From Planctomycetia bacterium (GTDB lineage Bacteria > Planctomycetota > Planctomycetia > Pirellulales > UBA1268): DNA of 5,756 bases. Of the stretch, positions 1-5,756 are shown in pieces (position 1 is the stretch's first letter; each line of letters opens with the position of its first letter). Location of the stretch: NCBI GenBank assembly GCA_009926295.1, contig RFPF01000200.1, positions 1 through 5,756 on the forward strand, written 5' to 3'. The notes under the pieces were generated by a model. It was not told the origin of the DNA, did no database searches, and worked only from the letters and a program-made list of their open reading frames with translations. Made by a program: the position numbers and the translations under genes.

Positions 1-45
1 CACGGGGTCAACGCGCGGACGCACCGGAACGCCCGGACGCACTAG
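1..45 (+). CDS. Possible C-terminal tail of an upstream gene (partial)
   Basis: The frame beginning at base 1 is open for 14 codons (reading HGVNARTHRNARTH) and stops at TAG 43-45, ten bases before the deformylase start. The residues are Arg/His-rich and match no family I recognise. The stop overlaps the Shine-Dalgarno-like AGGA at 44-47 of the next gene, a layout seen in compact operons. The stretch is too short to show that it is coding, and the underlying 9-bp repeat could by itself produce this kind of frame. Confidence 0.2.
   Translation, partial: HGVNARTHRNARTH
16..42 (+). repeat. Three tandem 9-bp units
   Basis: Three consecutive nonamers are visible: CGGACGCAC (16-24), CGGAACGCC (25-33) and CGGACGCAC (34-42). 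The outer two are identical and the middle one differs by shifted bases. The unit length keeps reading frame, so the repeat could be a short coding repeat at the end of an upstream gene or a small slippage expansion. No function can be assigned. Confidence 0.4.
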
Positions 46-54
46 GATTTCCGC

Positions 55-504
55 GTGAATCGCAAGCGCGGGATCGTGCATTACCCGGACCCCATCCTGC
101 GGCAGCGGGCGAAGCCCGTGGCCAGGGTGGATGACTCCGTCCGAGACCTCGTTCGCGAGATGTTCGAGATCATGGACGAGGAGGAGGGCATCGGCCTGGC
201 CGCGCCGCAGGTGGGCGAGAGCCTGCGCATCTTCGTCACCGGTCCTCACGCCGATGGCGACCATCCGCACATGGCCTACATCAACCCGGTGCTGAGCGGC
301 TTCGATGGCCAGCTCGAGCCCCATGACGAGGGATGCCTCAGCCTTCCCGGCATCCGTGGCGAGATCAGGCGTCCGCCGCGAGCGGTGATCGAGGCGATCG
401 ACCTCGAGGGCCGGCCATTTCGGCTCGAGAGTTCGGCGTTCATCGCCCGCGTCTGGCAGCACGAGTTCGACCATCTCGAGGGCGTGCTGATCATCGACCG
501 CATG
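55..504 (+). CDS. def: Peptide deformylase portion (lacks its native C-terminal tail)
   Basis: Peptide deformylase is a metallo-hydrolase that removes the N-formyl group from nascent proteins at the ribosome exit. All three family motifs are present in order: motif 1 GIGLAAPQ (45-52), motif 2 EGCLS (92-96) with metal ligand Cys94, and motif 3 QHEFDH (135-140) with ligands His136 and His140 and catalytic Glu137. The N-terminal GIVHYPDPILR (6-16) is also typical. About 150 residues cover the full catalytic core of the family, whose members are usually 165-200 residues. What is missing is the tail after the conserved IDRM (147-150), where the frame passes into FolC-like sequence. The core could therefore still be active. 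GTG 55 gives the expected N-terminal length and has a Shine-Dalgarno-like AGGA. The family call is very secure; the 3' boundary is accurate only to within a few codons. Confidence 0.93.
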
Positions 505-855
505 ACCGCGCTCGTGGCCGCCATGGGCGACCCGCAACACGCCTATCCGGTGATCCACATCACCGGCACCAACGGCAAGGGCAGCACCACGCAGATGATC
601 ACGCGGTTGCTGATGGCCCATGGGCTCACGGTGGGTACCTACACCAGCCCCCACCTCGAGCGGCTCAACGAACGCATGAGCGTGAACTGCGAACCGATCT
701 CCGACGACGACTTCGCCGAACTGACCGAAATCGTGAAGGGGATTGCGGCGAAGCACTGCGGCGGCCGGGTCGTCTCGACGCTCGAGGGAGGCTACGCTCT
801 CGATGGACTGGCGTCGGCCGTCGCTGCCCATGTGCGGGCACTTCGTAGCGGCTGA
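55..855 (+). CDS. Chimeric reading frame: peptide deformylase + FolC fragment + histone-deacetylase-family C-terminus
   Basis: This single 266-residue frame starts at GTG 55, with AGGA at 44-47 seven bases upstream, and ends at TGA 853-855. Its parts belong to three unrelated families. Residues 1 to about 150 are peptide deformylase with all three signature motifs. Residues about 149-223 carry the folylpolyglutamate synthase P-loop region (TGTNGKGST at 170-178) and its TSPHLERLNER stretch (197-207). Residues about 218-266 match the C-terminal end of the HDAC/acetoin-utilisation family (LEGGY at 243-247). No natural protein with this order is known to me. The FolC part lacks most of its ATPase domain and all of its C-terminal domain. 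The HDAC part lacks the zinc-binding core. If the DNA is real, only the deformylase portion could be catalytic. A misassembled contig is at least as likely. Confidence 0.75.
   Translation: MNRKRGIVHYPDPILRQRAKPVARVDDSVRDLVREMFEIMDEEEGIGLAAPQVGESLRIFVTGPHADGDHPHMAYINPVLSGFDGQLEPHDEGCLSLPGIRGEIRRPPRAVIEAIDLEGRPFRLESSAFIARVWQHEFDHLEGVLIIDRMTALVAAMGDPQHAYPVIHITGTNGKGSTTQMITRLLMAHGLTVGTYTSPHLERLNERMSVNCEPISDDDFAELTEIVKGIAAKHCGGRVVSTLEGGYALDGLASAVAAHVRALRSG
499..726 (+). pseudogene. folC: FolC N-terminal fragment (folylpolyglutamate/dihydrofolate synthase)
   Basis: FolC adds glutamate to dihydropteroate or folates using ATP. The fragment, residues about 149-224 of the chimeric frame, begins at the DRM-x-AL-x-x-x-x-GDPQ entry segment. 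It continues through YPVIHITGTNGKGST (164-178), which contains the Mur-ligase-type P-loop with Lys175 and Ser177, and TYTSPHLERLNER (195-207), and ends at EPISDDDFAEL (213-223). Full FolC is about 420-450 residues, so only about a sixth is present; the rest of the ATPase domain and the glutamate-binding domain are absent. It has no start of its own and is read through in frame from the deformylase. From memory its wording looks closer to high-GC actinobacterial FolC than to planctomycete FolC, but I cannot test this here. Confidence 0.8.
706..855 (+). pseudogene. C-terminal fragment of a histone deacetylase / acetoin-utilisation (AcuC-like) family protein
   Basis: Residues about 218-266 read as the end of an HDAC-family zinc amidohydrolase. 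FAELTEIV (220-227) is followed by HCGGRVVSTLEGGYALDGLA (234-253) and a final AAHVRAL helix. In this family the LEGGY motif supplies the active-site tyrosine, here Tyr247, and the C-terminal helix follows it, so the natural stop at 853-855 is probably the genuine end of that gene. The roughly 270 N-terminal residues with the His/Asp zinc site are missing, so this piece cannot act alone. It directly precedes the DUF72 gene by 35 bases, which may be the native neighbourhood of the HDAC gene in the source genome. Confidence 0.75.
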
Positions 856-861
856 ATGGCG

Positions 862-876
862 GGACGAGACTCGTCC
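862..876 (+). other. Short inverted repeat between the HDAC tail and the DUF72 gene
   Basis: GGACGA (862-867) and TCGTCC (871-876) can pair as a 6-bp stem with a three-base GAC loop. It lies in the 35-base gap and ends 14 bases before the GTG at 891. No T-run follows, so it is not a recognisable intrinsic terminator. It could be an mRNA hairpin near the start of the next gene, or chance in GC-rich DNA. Confidence 0.25.
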
Positions 877-890
877 GGGCACAAGATCGT

Positions 891-1892
891 GTGGCGATGA
901 ACTCCCTCCAGATGTCGCTGTTCGCCGACGCCGACGGTGTCGATCCCGCACCTGTGCCCGACGCCGTCCGGAGGCTCGGCGAGGCCCTTCCCGGCCGCAT
1001 CCACCTGGGCACGTCGAGCTGGTCGTTTCCCGGATGGACGGGGCTCGTCTACTCGGCCCGCAACGGCAAGCCCGCCACCGAGCAGGTGCTCGCCAGGCAC
1101 GGACTGGCCGCGTACTCCCGGCATCCGCTCCTGCGCACCGTCAGCCTCGATCGCACCTTTTACGCGCCGCTCTCGAGCGACGAGTTCGCCCGCTACGCAG
1201 TCCAGGTGCCGGCCGGCTTCCGGTTCGTAGTGAAGGCGCCGGCGGCCATCACCGATCCGGTCGTGCGCAAACCGGGATCAGGTGAGGCGGCCCGAGACAA
1301 TCCCACGTTTCTCGACGCCACCACGGCGGCAGTGGCATTCGTGCGGCCGGTCGTCGAGGGGCTCGGTGCGAAGGCCGGGCCGCTCGTATTTCAGTTTCCA
1401 CCGCTCGGTCGCCGGCTGCTCGCCGACGCGCCACGGCTCGCGGCACGGATCGCGGCGTTCGTCGCCGTGCTGCCGCGGGGACCCCGCTACGCCGTGGAGG
1501 TTCGGGATCCCGAACTCGTGACGCCGGCGTTCGCGGAGGCCCTGGCGGATGCCGGGGCGGTGCCGTGCCTCGCCGTGCACGCCCGGATGCCGCCCGTCGC
1601 CGAGCAGGCGGCGGCACTTCGCGTTGACGAACCAGCCGGTGGACTGCCGCTGGTCGTGCGCTGGAATCTGCACGCAGGAAGAGGCTACGAGGAGGCGAAG
1701 ACCGATTATTTTCCATTCGATCGGCTGGTGGAGGAGGACGTGCCGAGCCGGATGGCCCTCGCGCGGCTCGCATGGCAAGCGGCAACTGCTCAGCGAGACG
1801 TCTTCATCACGATCAACAACAAGGCCGAAGGCTCCGCGCCGCGATCGGTCGAGGCCTTGGCGGCGGCGATCTCAGCCCGGGAGGCTCGCTGA
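891..1892 (+). CDS. DUF72 (YecE-like) family TIM-barrel protein
   Basis: This 333-residue protein belongs to the DUF72/YecE family, predicted soluble cytoplasmic TIM barrels whose biochemical role is not established. Family landmarks appear in order: LGTSSWSFPGW (39-49), LDRTFY (86-91), the FRFVVKAP strand (110-117), LVFQFPP (165-171), YAVEVRDPE (200-208) and, near the end, FITINNKAEGSAP (305-317), equivalent to the family's NN-x-x-x-G-x-A motif. E. coli YecE is about 270 residues. This protein has an extra N-terminal stretch of about 37 residues before the barrel and a longer middle. The start is uncertain: GTG 891 is chosen as the longest form, but ATG 897 lies two codons in and neither has a convincing Shine-Dalgarno. 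The gene follows the HDAC-like tail by 35 bases and may share its transcript. No truncation or missing motif is seen. Confidence 0.9.
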   Translation: MAMNSLQMSLFADADGVDPAPVPDAVRRLGEALPGRIHLGTSSWSFPGWTGLVYSARNGKPATEQVLARHGLAAYSRHPLLRTVSLDRTFYAPLSSDEFARYAVQVPAGFRFVVKAPAAITDPVVRKPGSGEAARDNPTFLDATTAAVAFVRPVVEGLGAKAGPLVFQFPPLGRRLLADAPRLAARIAAFVAVLPRGPRYAVEVRDPELVTPAFAEALADAGAVPCLAVHARMPPVAEQAAALRVDEPAGGLPLVVRWNLHAGRGYEEAKTDYFPFDRLVEEDVPSRMALARLAWQAATAQRDVFITINNKAEGSAPRSVEALAAAISAREAR

Positions 1893-1933
1893 GAAACGCT
1901 CGTCGACGGACCACTCGAGCTGCCGCAGGCATT

Positions 1934-1960
1934 TTGTGGGCTGCCGGAAGTGGGTAGACT
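1934..1960 (+). promoter_or_regulatory. Weak candidate promoter before the DUF1559 gene
   Basis: The 109-base gap 1893-2001 between the DUF72 and DUF1559 genes contains TTGTGG (1934-1939) and TAGACT (1955-1960) with a 15-base spacer. The second matches four of six bases of the -10 consensus; the first matches TTG only. The stretch is locally less GC-rich than its surroundings, which is why it stands out. The spacer is shorter than ideal and planctomycete promoters are poorly defined, so this is only a suggestion. The remainder of the gap shows no clear terminator. Confidence 0.22.
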
Positions 1961-1987
1961 CCGCGAGGCGCGGGCGACGGCTCGCTG

Positions 1988-1994
1988 AAGGGGG
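1988..1994 (+). promoter_or_regulatory. Shine-Dalgarno site fixing the DUF1559 start
   Basis: AAGGGGG at 1988-1994 lies seven bases before GTG 2002. This purine run at ideal spacing, together with the prepilin leader beginning right after it, decides for GTG 2002. The frame is open much further upstream (back to about 1549) but overlaps the DUF72 gene there and encodes nothing plausible. Confidence 0.6.
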
Positions 1995-2001
1995 CGCAAC
2001 C

Positions 2002-3183
2002 GTGCGGGTTCCCGGCGAGGGGCGAAATTCGGGGTTCACGATCGTCGAGTTGCTGACGGTGACCGCCATCGCCGGCATGCTCGTGGGCCTGCTGCTGCCG
2101 GCATTGCAGGGAGTGCGGGAGGCTTCGCGGGCGGCCACGTGTGCGGGCAATCTCCGCCAGATAGGCACCGCGATCCACACTTTCTCCCAGGTTCGCGGTC
2201 GGCTGCCGCCCGGCGGGGCCTACTCAGGACATCCCGATTCCACCACTCAGAATCCCCTCACGAGCCCGAACCTGCTGGGATCGGTGACGATGCTGATCCT
2301 GCCCTACATCGAGCAGTCACGACTCTACGACAAATACGACTTCAAGTTGACGGGCACCTGGAGCGGCCAGGTGGGCGTGCGACTCGACGATCAAAGGATC
2401 GATCGGGCCAACAATGCGTCGAAACTCATCCGCAGTTTCGAGATCCCGGTGTATGCTTGCCCCTCGGATCCGAGCAGGCCCGTCACGTCCGCGAACGTCA
2501 GGGACACGACGAGGGGCACCTGCAACTATTTCGCCTCGTCCGGATCGCGCAACCTGTCGCCGGGTGGCAATGCAGGAAATCCCGGCACGAATCCGCCCAC
2601 GCCGCCGTGCCCGTGCTCGAACACGTTCTCTGGCGTCTACTACACGGCGAGCACCGGTCCCCATCCCGCCTACCTGGCGAGCGGACCGTTTCTCGTCTAC
2701 GGACTGTCGGGAACGACGGCCGCCGATCCCGCCAAAATCGAACTGCTGCAGTCCGTCGCTGCGGCGAGGATCACGACACGTCTCCGCGACGTGACCGACG
2801 GGCTCTCGAAGACGATCTTCTTCGGTGAGTCGCGGCCGCTTTGCTCGTCCTACGCCAATGCAGGCTGGGGTGCCACGAGTTCCGGACACGGCCGCGTGAG
2901 CACCCAGGTTCCGATCAACGTCGACACCTGCACGTTCTTCAACGACCCGTCGCGGGGCGCCACGAGCAATTGCAACCTCTCGTGCAACGACAACCTGGCG
3001 TTCGGCTTCAAGTCGCTTCACCGCGGCGGAGCCAACTTCCTCCTCGGCGACGGCCGCACGGCGTTCGTCGGAGAATCGATCGACCACTGGGTCTACCAGG
3101 CCCTCGGCGGCAAGGCCGATGGCGGAACGATCGGGCCCACCAACGCCACGGGACGCAAGGGAGTGCAGGCGGCGATTCCCTGA
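2002..3183 (+). CDS. DUF1559 protein with type IV prepilin-like N-terminus
   Basis: This 393-residue protein has a short positively charged leader ending in Gly11, then FTIVELL (12-18) with the pseudopilin Glu16 at position +5. One hydrophobic helix follows to about residue 36, leading into QGVREASR. This is the type III signal cut and methylated by prepilin peptidase, so the protein is expected to be membrane-anchored or part of a pseudopilus with its body outside the cytoplasm. The body is a DUF1559 domain, including NLRQIG soon after the helix, LPYIEQ and YACPSD. It ends with the family's H-X9-DG motif, His340 followed by the DG of LLGDG. The C-terminal WVYQALGGKADG is also typical. Planctomycete genomes carry dozens of such paralogues and their role is not known. 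Nine cysteines, including a PPCPCSN cluster and an SNCNLSC segment, are more than I would expect. It appears complete and stands alone, with gaps of 109 and 166 bases around it. Confidence 0.93.
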   Translation: MRVPGEGRNSGFTIVELLTVTAIAGMLVGLLLPALQGVREASRAATCAGNLRQIGTAIHTFSQVRGRLPPGGAYSGHPDSTTQNPLTSPNLLGSVTMLILPYIEQSRLYDKYDFKLTGTWSGQVGVRLDDQRIDRANNASKLIRSFEIPVYACPSDPSRPVTSANVRDTTRGTCNYFASSGSRNLSPGGNAGNPGTNPPTPPCPCSNTFSGVYYTASTGPHPAYLASGPFLVYGLSGTTAADPAKIELLQSVAAARITTRLRDVTDGLSKTIFFGESRPLCSSYANAGWGATSSGHGRVSTQVPINVDTCTFFNDPSRGATSNCNLSCNDNLAFGFKSLHRGGANFLLGDGRTAFVGESIDHWVYQALGGKADGGTIGPTNATGRKGVQAAIP

Positions 3184-3218
3184 GCGATCGGCGTGATCGG
3201 CGGACCAGGAAGCCGGTG

Positions 3219-3241
3219 GTGCGCGGGAGTCTCCTGCGCGC
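3219..3241 (+). terminator. Stem-loop after the DUF1559 gene, possible terminator without a T-run
   Basis: GTGCGCGGG (3219-3227) can pair with CCTGCGCGC (3233-3241) around a five-base AGTCT loop. This gives a nine-base-pair RNA stem with two G-U pairs. It begins 35 bases after the DUF1559 stop, a reasonable place for a terminator. No run of T follows, so standard intrinsic termination is not supported; it could instead be an RNA-stabilising hairpin or chance in GC-rich DNA. Confidence 0.35.
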
Positions 3242-3276
3242 AGGCCGTCGGAGCGAAGACCGATTCCGGTCACTTC

Positions 3277-3305
3277 TTGCGGGCCGTTTCCGTGATCCTT
3301 ACAAC
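3277..3305 (+). promoter_or_regulatory. Weak candidate promoter of the cupin/TIM-barrel operon
   Basis: TTGCGG (3277-3282) and TACAAC (3300-3305) are 17 bases apart, the ideal sigma-70 spacing, and lie 45 bases before the start of the cupin gene. The hexamers match consensus at only three and four of six positions. The gap 3184-3349 also becomes more AT-rich from about 3295 onward. The placement suggests the two-gene operon has its own promoter here, but the score alone is weak. Confidence 0.28.
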
Positions 3306-3334
3306 AACACGGAATTCACGGCCGAGTTTCTCAC

Positions 3335-3339
3335 AGGGG
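3335..3339 (+). promoter_or_regulatory. Shine-Dalgarno site of the cupin gene
   Basis: AGGGG at 3335-3339 lies ten bases before ATG 3350, separated by a T-rich spacer. It supports ATG 3350 as the start. Confidence 0.5.
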
Positions 3340-3349
3340 TTTTTCATCC

Positions 3350-4614
3350 ATGGCCACGGCCATCGCACCGAAGAAGTCCGCCACGCTGCCCGAGTCGAAG
3401 AACGTCGGCACCGCGCTCGACAAGGCACTGAATGCCGGCAAGGGCATCCTCCGGCTCTCGCCCACCTGGGTGCCGCGGAGCTTTCTCCATCCCGGCAAGC
3501 GGGTGCGGCTCCACCCCGACGATTACTACGCCTATGGCCTCGATCGCGGCGGCATCGACGAGCGGTGGTTCGCGAGCACGACCGAGGCGGCGAACGACGG
3601 GCGCGTGCCCGACGAAGGCCTCTCGTGGTGCGTGTTCGACGGCGAGCGGTTTCTGTTGCGGGATGCCGTGGCCGAAGGGGGTGCGAAGCTCGTCGGAAAG
3701 GCGATATGGGATCGCTACAAGAAGTGGCCCGTGTATTCCAAGTTCTTCGACAACATGGGGCCGATCCCCCATCACATGCACCAGTCGTTCGACGACGCCA
3801 GGCTCGTTGGGCAGGAAGGCAAGCCCGAGAGCTACTACTTCCCGCCGCAGTACAACAACTGCGACAACAATTTTCCCTACACGTTCATGGGCCTCGAGCC
3901 CGGCACGACGAAGGATGACCTCCGCCGCTGCCTCGAAAACTGGAACAAGGGCGACAACGGCATCCTTTACCACTCGAAGGCCTACCGCCTCGAGCGGGGC
4001 ACCGGCTGGCTGATCCCGCCGGGCGTCCTGCACGCGCCCGGCTCGTTGCTCACGTATGAGCCCCAATGGGGCAGCGACGTATTCGCGATGTTCCAGTCGC
4101 TCGTCGAGGGCCGGGCGGTGCCGTGGAGCCTGCTCGTGAAGGACATGCCCAAGGAGAAGCACCATGATCTCGACTTCATCATCGGCCAGCTCGACTGGGA
4201 GAAGAACGTCGACACGCACTACAAGGCGAGCAACTTCCTGAAGCCGATCGAAGACGAGCAGCGGAGCGGCCCCGGGGCCACCGATCGCTGGATCGTCTAC
4301 GGCCGCGTGGACGGCCGCCAGCTCTTCAGCGCCAAGGAACTCACGCTCGAGCCGGGCGCCAAGATCACGGTGAAGGACGCGGGCGCGAGTGGCTGGATCA
4401 CCGTGCAGGGCGAGGGGAAGGTGGGCGTCCACGACGTCGCCACGCCCACGCTCATCCGGTTCGGTGAGATGACGGCCGACGAGCTCTTCATCACGGCCGA
4501 TGCCGCCGGGCAGGGCTACACCGTGGAAAACACCGGCCCCGGCCCGCTCGTCTCGCTCCGCTACTTCGGCCCCGATGTCCACGCCGATCTCCCCGCGCAC
4601 GGAAAGGCGCTCTG

Positions 4615-4615
<1 letters not shown>
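3350..4615 (+). CDS. Two-cupin protein related to class I mannose-6-phosphate isomerase
   Basis: This soluble 421-residue protein is predicted to be a metal-dependent sugar or sugar-phosphate isomerase-like enzyme. The central part resembles short bacterial ManA. A His-Met-His motif (142-144) occupies the place of ManA's Gln-Val-His, followed by GKPESYY with Glu160 at the ligand glutamate. After the insertion comes GWLIPPGVLHA (about 218-229) with His228, then a YEPQWGSDVFAMFQ stretch like ManA's E-x-Q-x-S-D region. His142, His144, Glu160 and His228 would form the metal site. Residues about 310-415 look like a second, degenerate cupin fold. The N-terminal ~130 residues match no named domain that I recognise. 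A one-base overlap couples it to the next gene, an isomerase-type TIM barrel, suggesting consecutive steps or alternative steps on one sugar. Mannose 6-phosphate itself is not established as substrate. The superfamily call is secure; the reaction is inferred. Confidence 0.82.

Positions 4616-4617
<2 letters not shown>
4601..4617 (+). promoter_or_regulatory. Translational coupling site (SD plus TGATG overlap)
   Basis: The cupin stop TGA (4613-4615) shares its last base with ATG 4615-4617 of the TIM-barrel gene. GGAAAGG at 4601-4607 gives a Shine-Dalgarno seven bases before that ATG, inside the end of the cupin gene. The arrangement points to one transcript and coupled translation of the two proteins. 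Confidence 0.7.
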
Positions 4618-5650
<1,033 letters not shown>

Positions 5651-5756
5651 ACCAATTTCGGCGAGGCGAGTAAATCAGCCGGTACATCGATCGACGAGCG
5701 AAGGGCTCGGCGGGTGCTTGAGGAGCTTTGGGCCGCCGCGGCCCACGCGACGAAAC
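5651..5756 (+). other. 3' edge: short open stretch, no supported gene
   Basis: This 106-base tail has no ATG on the plus strand. The frame directly after the TIM-barrel stop stays open to the window end for 35 codons and finishes with a protein-like ERRARRVLEELWAAAAHATK. An in-frame GTG at 5714 has AAGG at 5701-5704. That could be the beginning of a downstream gene, but 14 codons are too few to judge. Confidence 0.25.
5729..5745 (+). terminator. Perfect GC-rich hairpin near the window end, possible terminator
   Basis: TGGGCCG (5729-5735) pairs perfectly with CGGCCCA (5739-5745) around a CCG loop, 78 bases after the TIM-barrel stop. TTT precedes the stem but no T-run follows it on the plus strand. 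It could terminate the operon, but it also lies within the open frame that reaches the window end, so it may simply be coding sequence. Confidence 0.28.

Noticed and set aside
55..855. A genuine multifunctional deformylase-folate synthase-deacetylase enzyme or new system
   Set aside because: The FolC and HDAC parts lack most of their folds and active sites, and both joins lie on shared motifs. Chimerism explains the frame without a new function.
1549..2001. Upstream extension of the DUF1559 frame to ATG 1549
   Set aside because: It would overlap the DUF72 gene by over 300 bases and place about 150 basic, Arg/Ser-rich residues before the prepilin leader, which must be short for processing. 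GTG 2002 with AAGGGGG is far better.
2317..3273. Minus-strand open frame of 318 codons opposite the DUF1559 gene
   Set aside because: Arg-rich, motif-free shadow of a well supported plus-strand gene.
3193..3918. Plus-strand open frame of 241 codons beginning in the gap after DUF1559
   Set aside because: From 3350 it is the cupin gene read out of frame, and the part before that matches nothing recognisable. The gap holds only the stem-loop and weak promoter listed.
3344..4600. Long minus-strand open frame of 418 codons opposite the cupin gene
   Set aside because: It mirrors the cupin gene on the other strand, a usual effect of G/C-biased third codon positions. Its translation is low-complexity (many Arg, Val, Glu, Ala) with no family motif, while the plus strand has clear cupin motifs and a Shine-Dalgarno.

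Overview
The window looks like chromosomal DNA from a high-GC planctomycete, or a metagenome contig from one. The strongest marker is a DUF1559 protein with a type IV prepilin-like N-terminus and a C-terminal H-X9-DG motif, a family greatly expanded in Planctomycetes. The strong G/C third-position bias and the weak promoter and ribosome-site signals agree with this. All supported genes are on the plus strand.

Layout. Positions 1-54 hold what may be the tail of an upstream gene, over a 9-bp triplicated repeat. Positions 55-855 are one uninterrupted 266-residue reading frame made of parts of three unrelated proteins: a nearly complete peptide deformylase, about 70 residues from the N-terminal P-loop region of a folylpolyglutamate/dihydrofolate synthase (FolC), and the last ~45 residues of a histone-deacetylase-family protein. 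Both joins fall where the two partner families share a short motif. A DUF72 (YecE-like) TIM-barrel gene follows at 891-1892, then a DUF1559 prepilin-like gene at 2002-3183 with a good Shine-Dalgarno before a GTG start.

After a 166-bp gap comes a two-gene operon. A 421-residue two-cupin protein related to class I mannose-6-phosphate isomerase (3350-4615) overlaps by one base (TGATG) a xylose-isomerase-like TIM-barrel protein (4615-5650). The second gene is interrupted by two single-base deletions, near 5320 and 5479. Restoring one base at each gives a continuous 345-residue protein. The pair probably acts on one sugar or sugar-phosphate route; the substrate is unknown.

The two points most worth checking are the three-way chimera and the double frameshift. 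Either could be real (recombination, gene decay), but together they raise the chance that this contig carries assembly or base-calling errors. I see no CRISPR array, tRNA, rRNA, transposase or defence system. The strongest candidate for under-described biology is the coupled cupin plus TIM-barrel operon.
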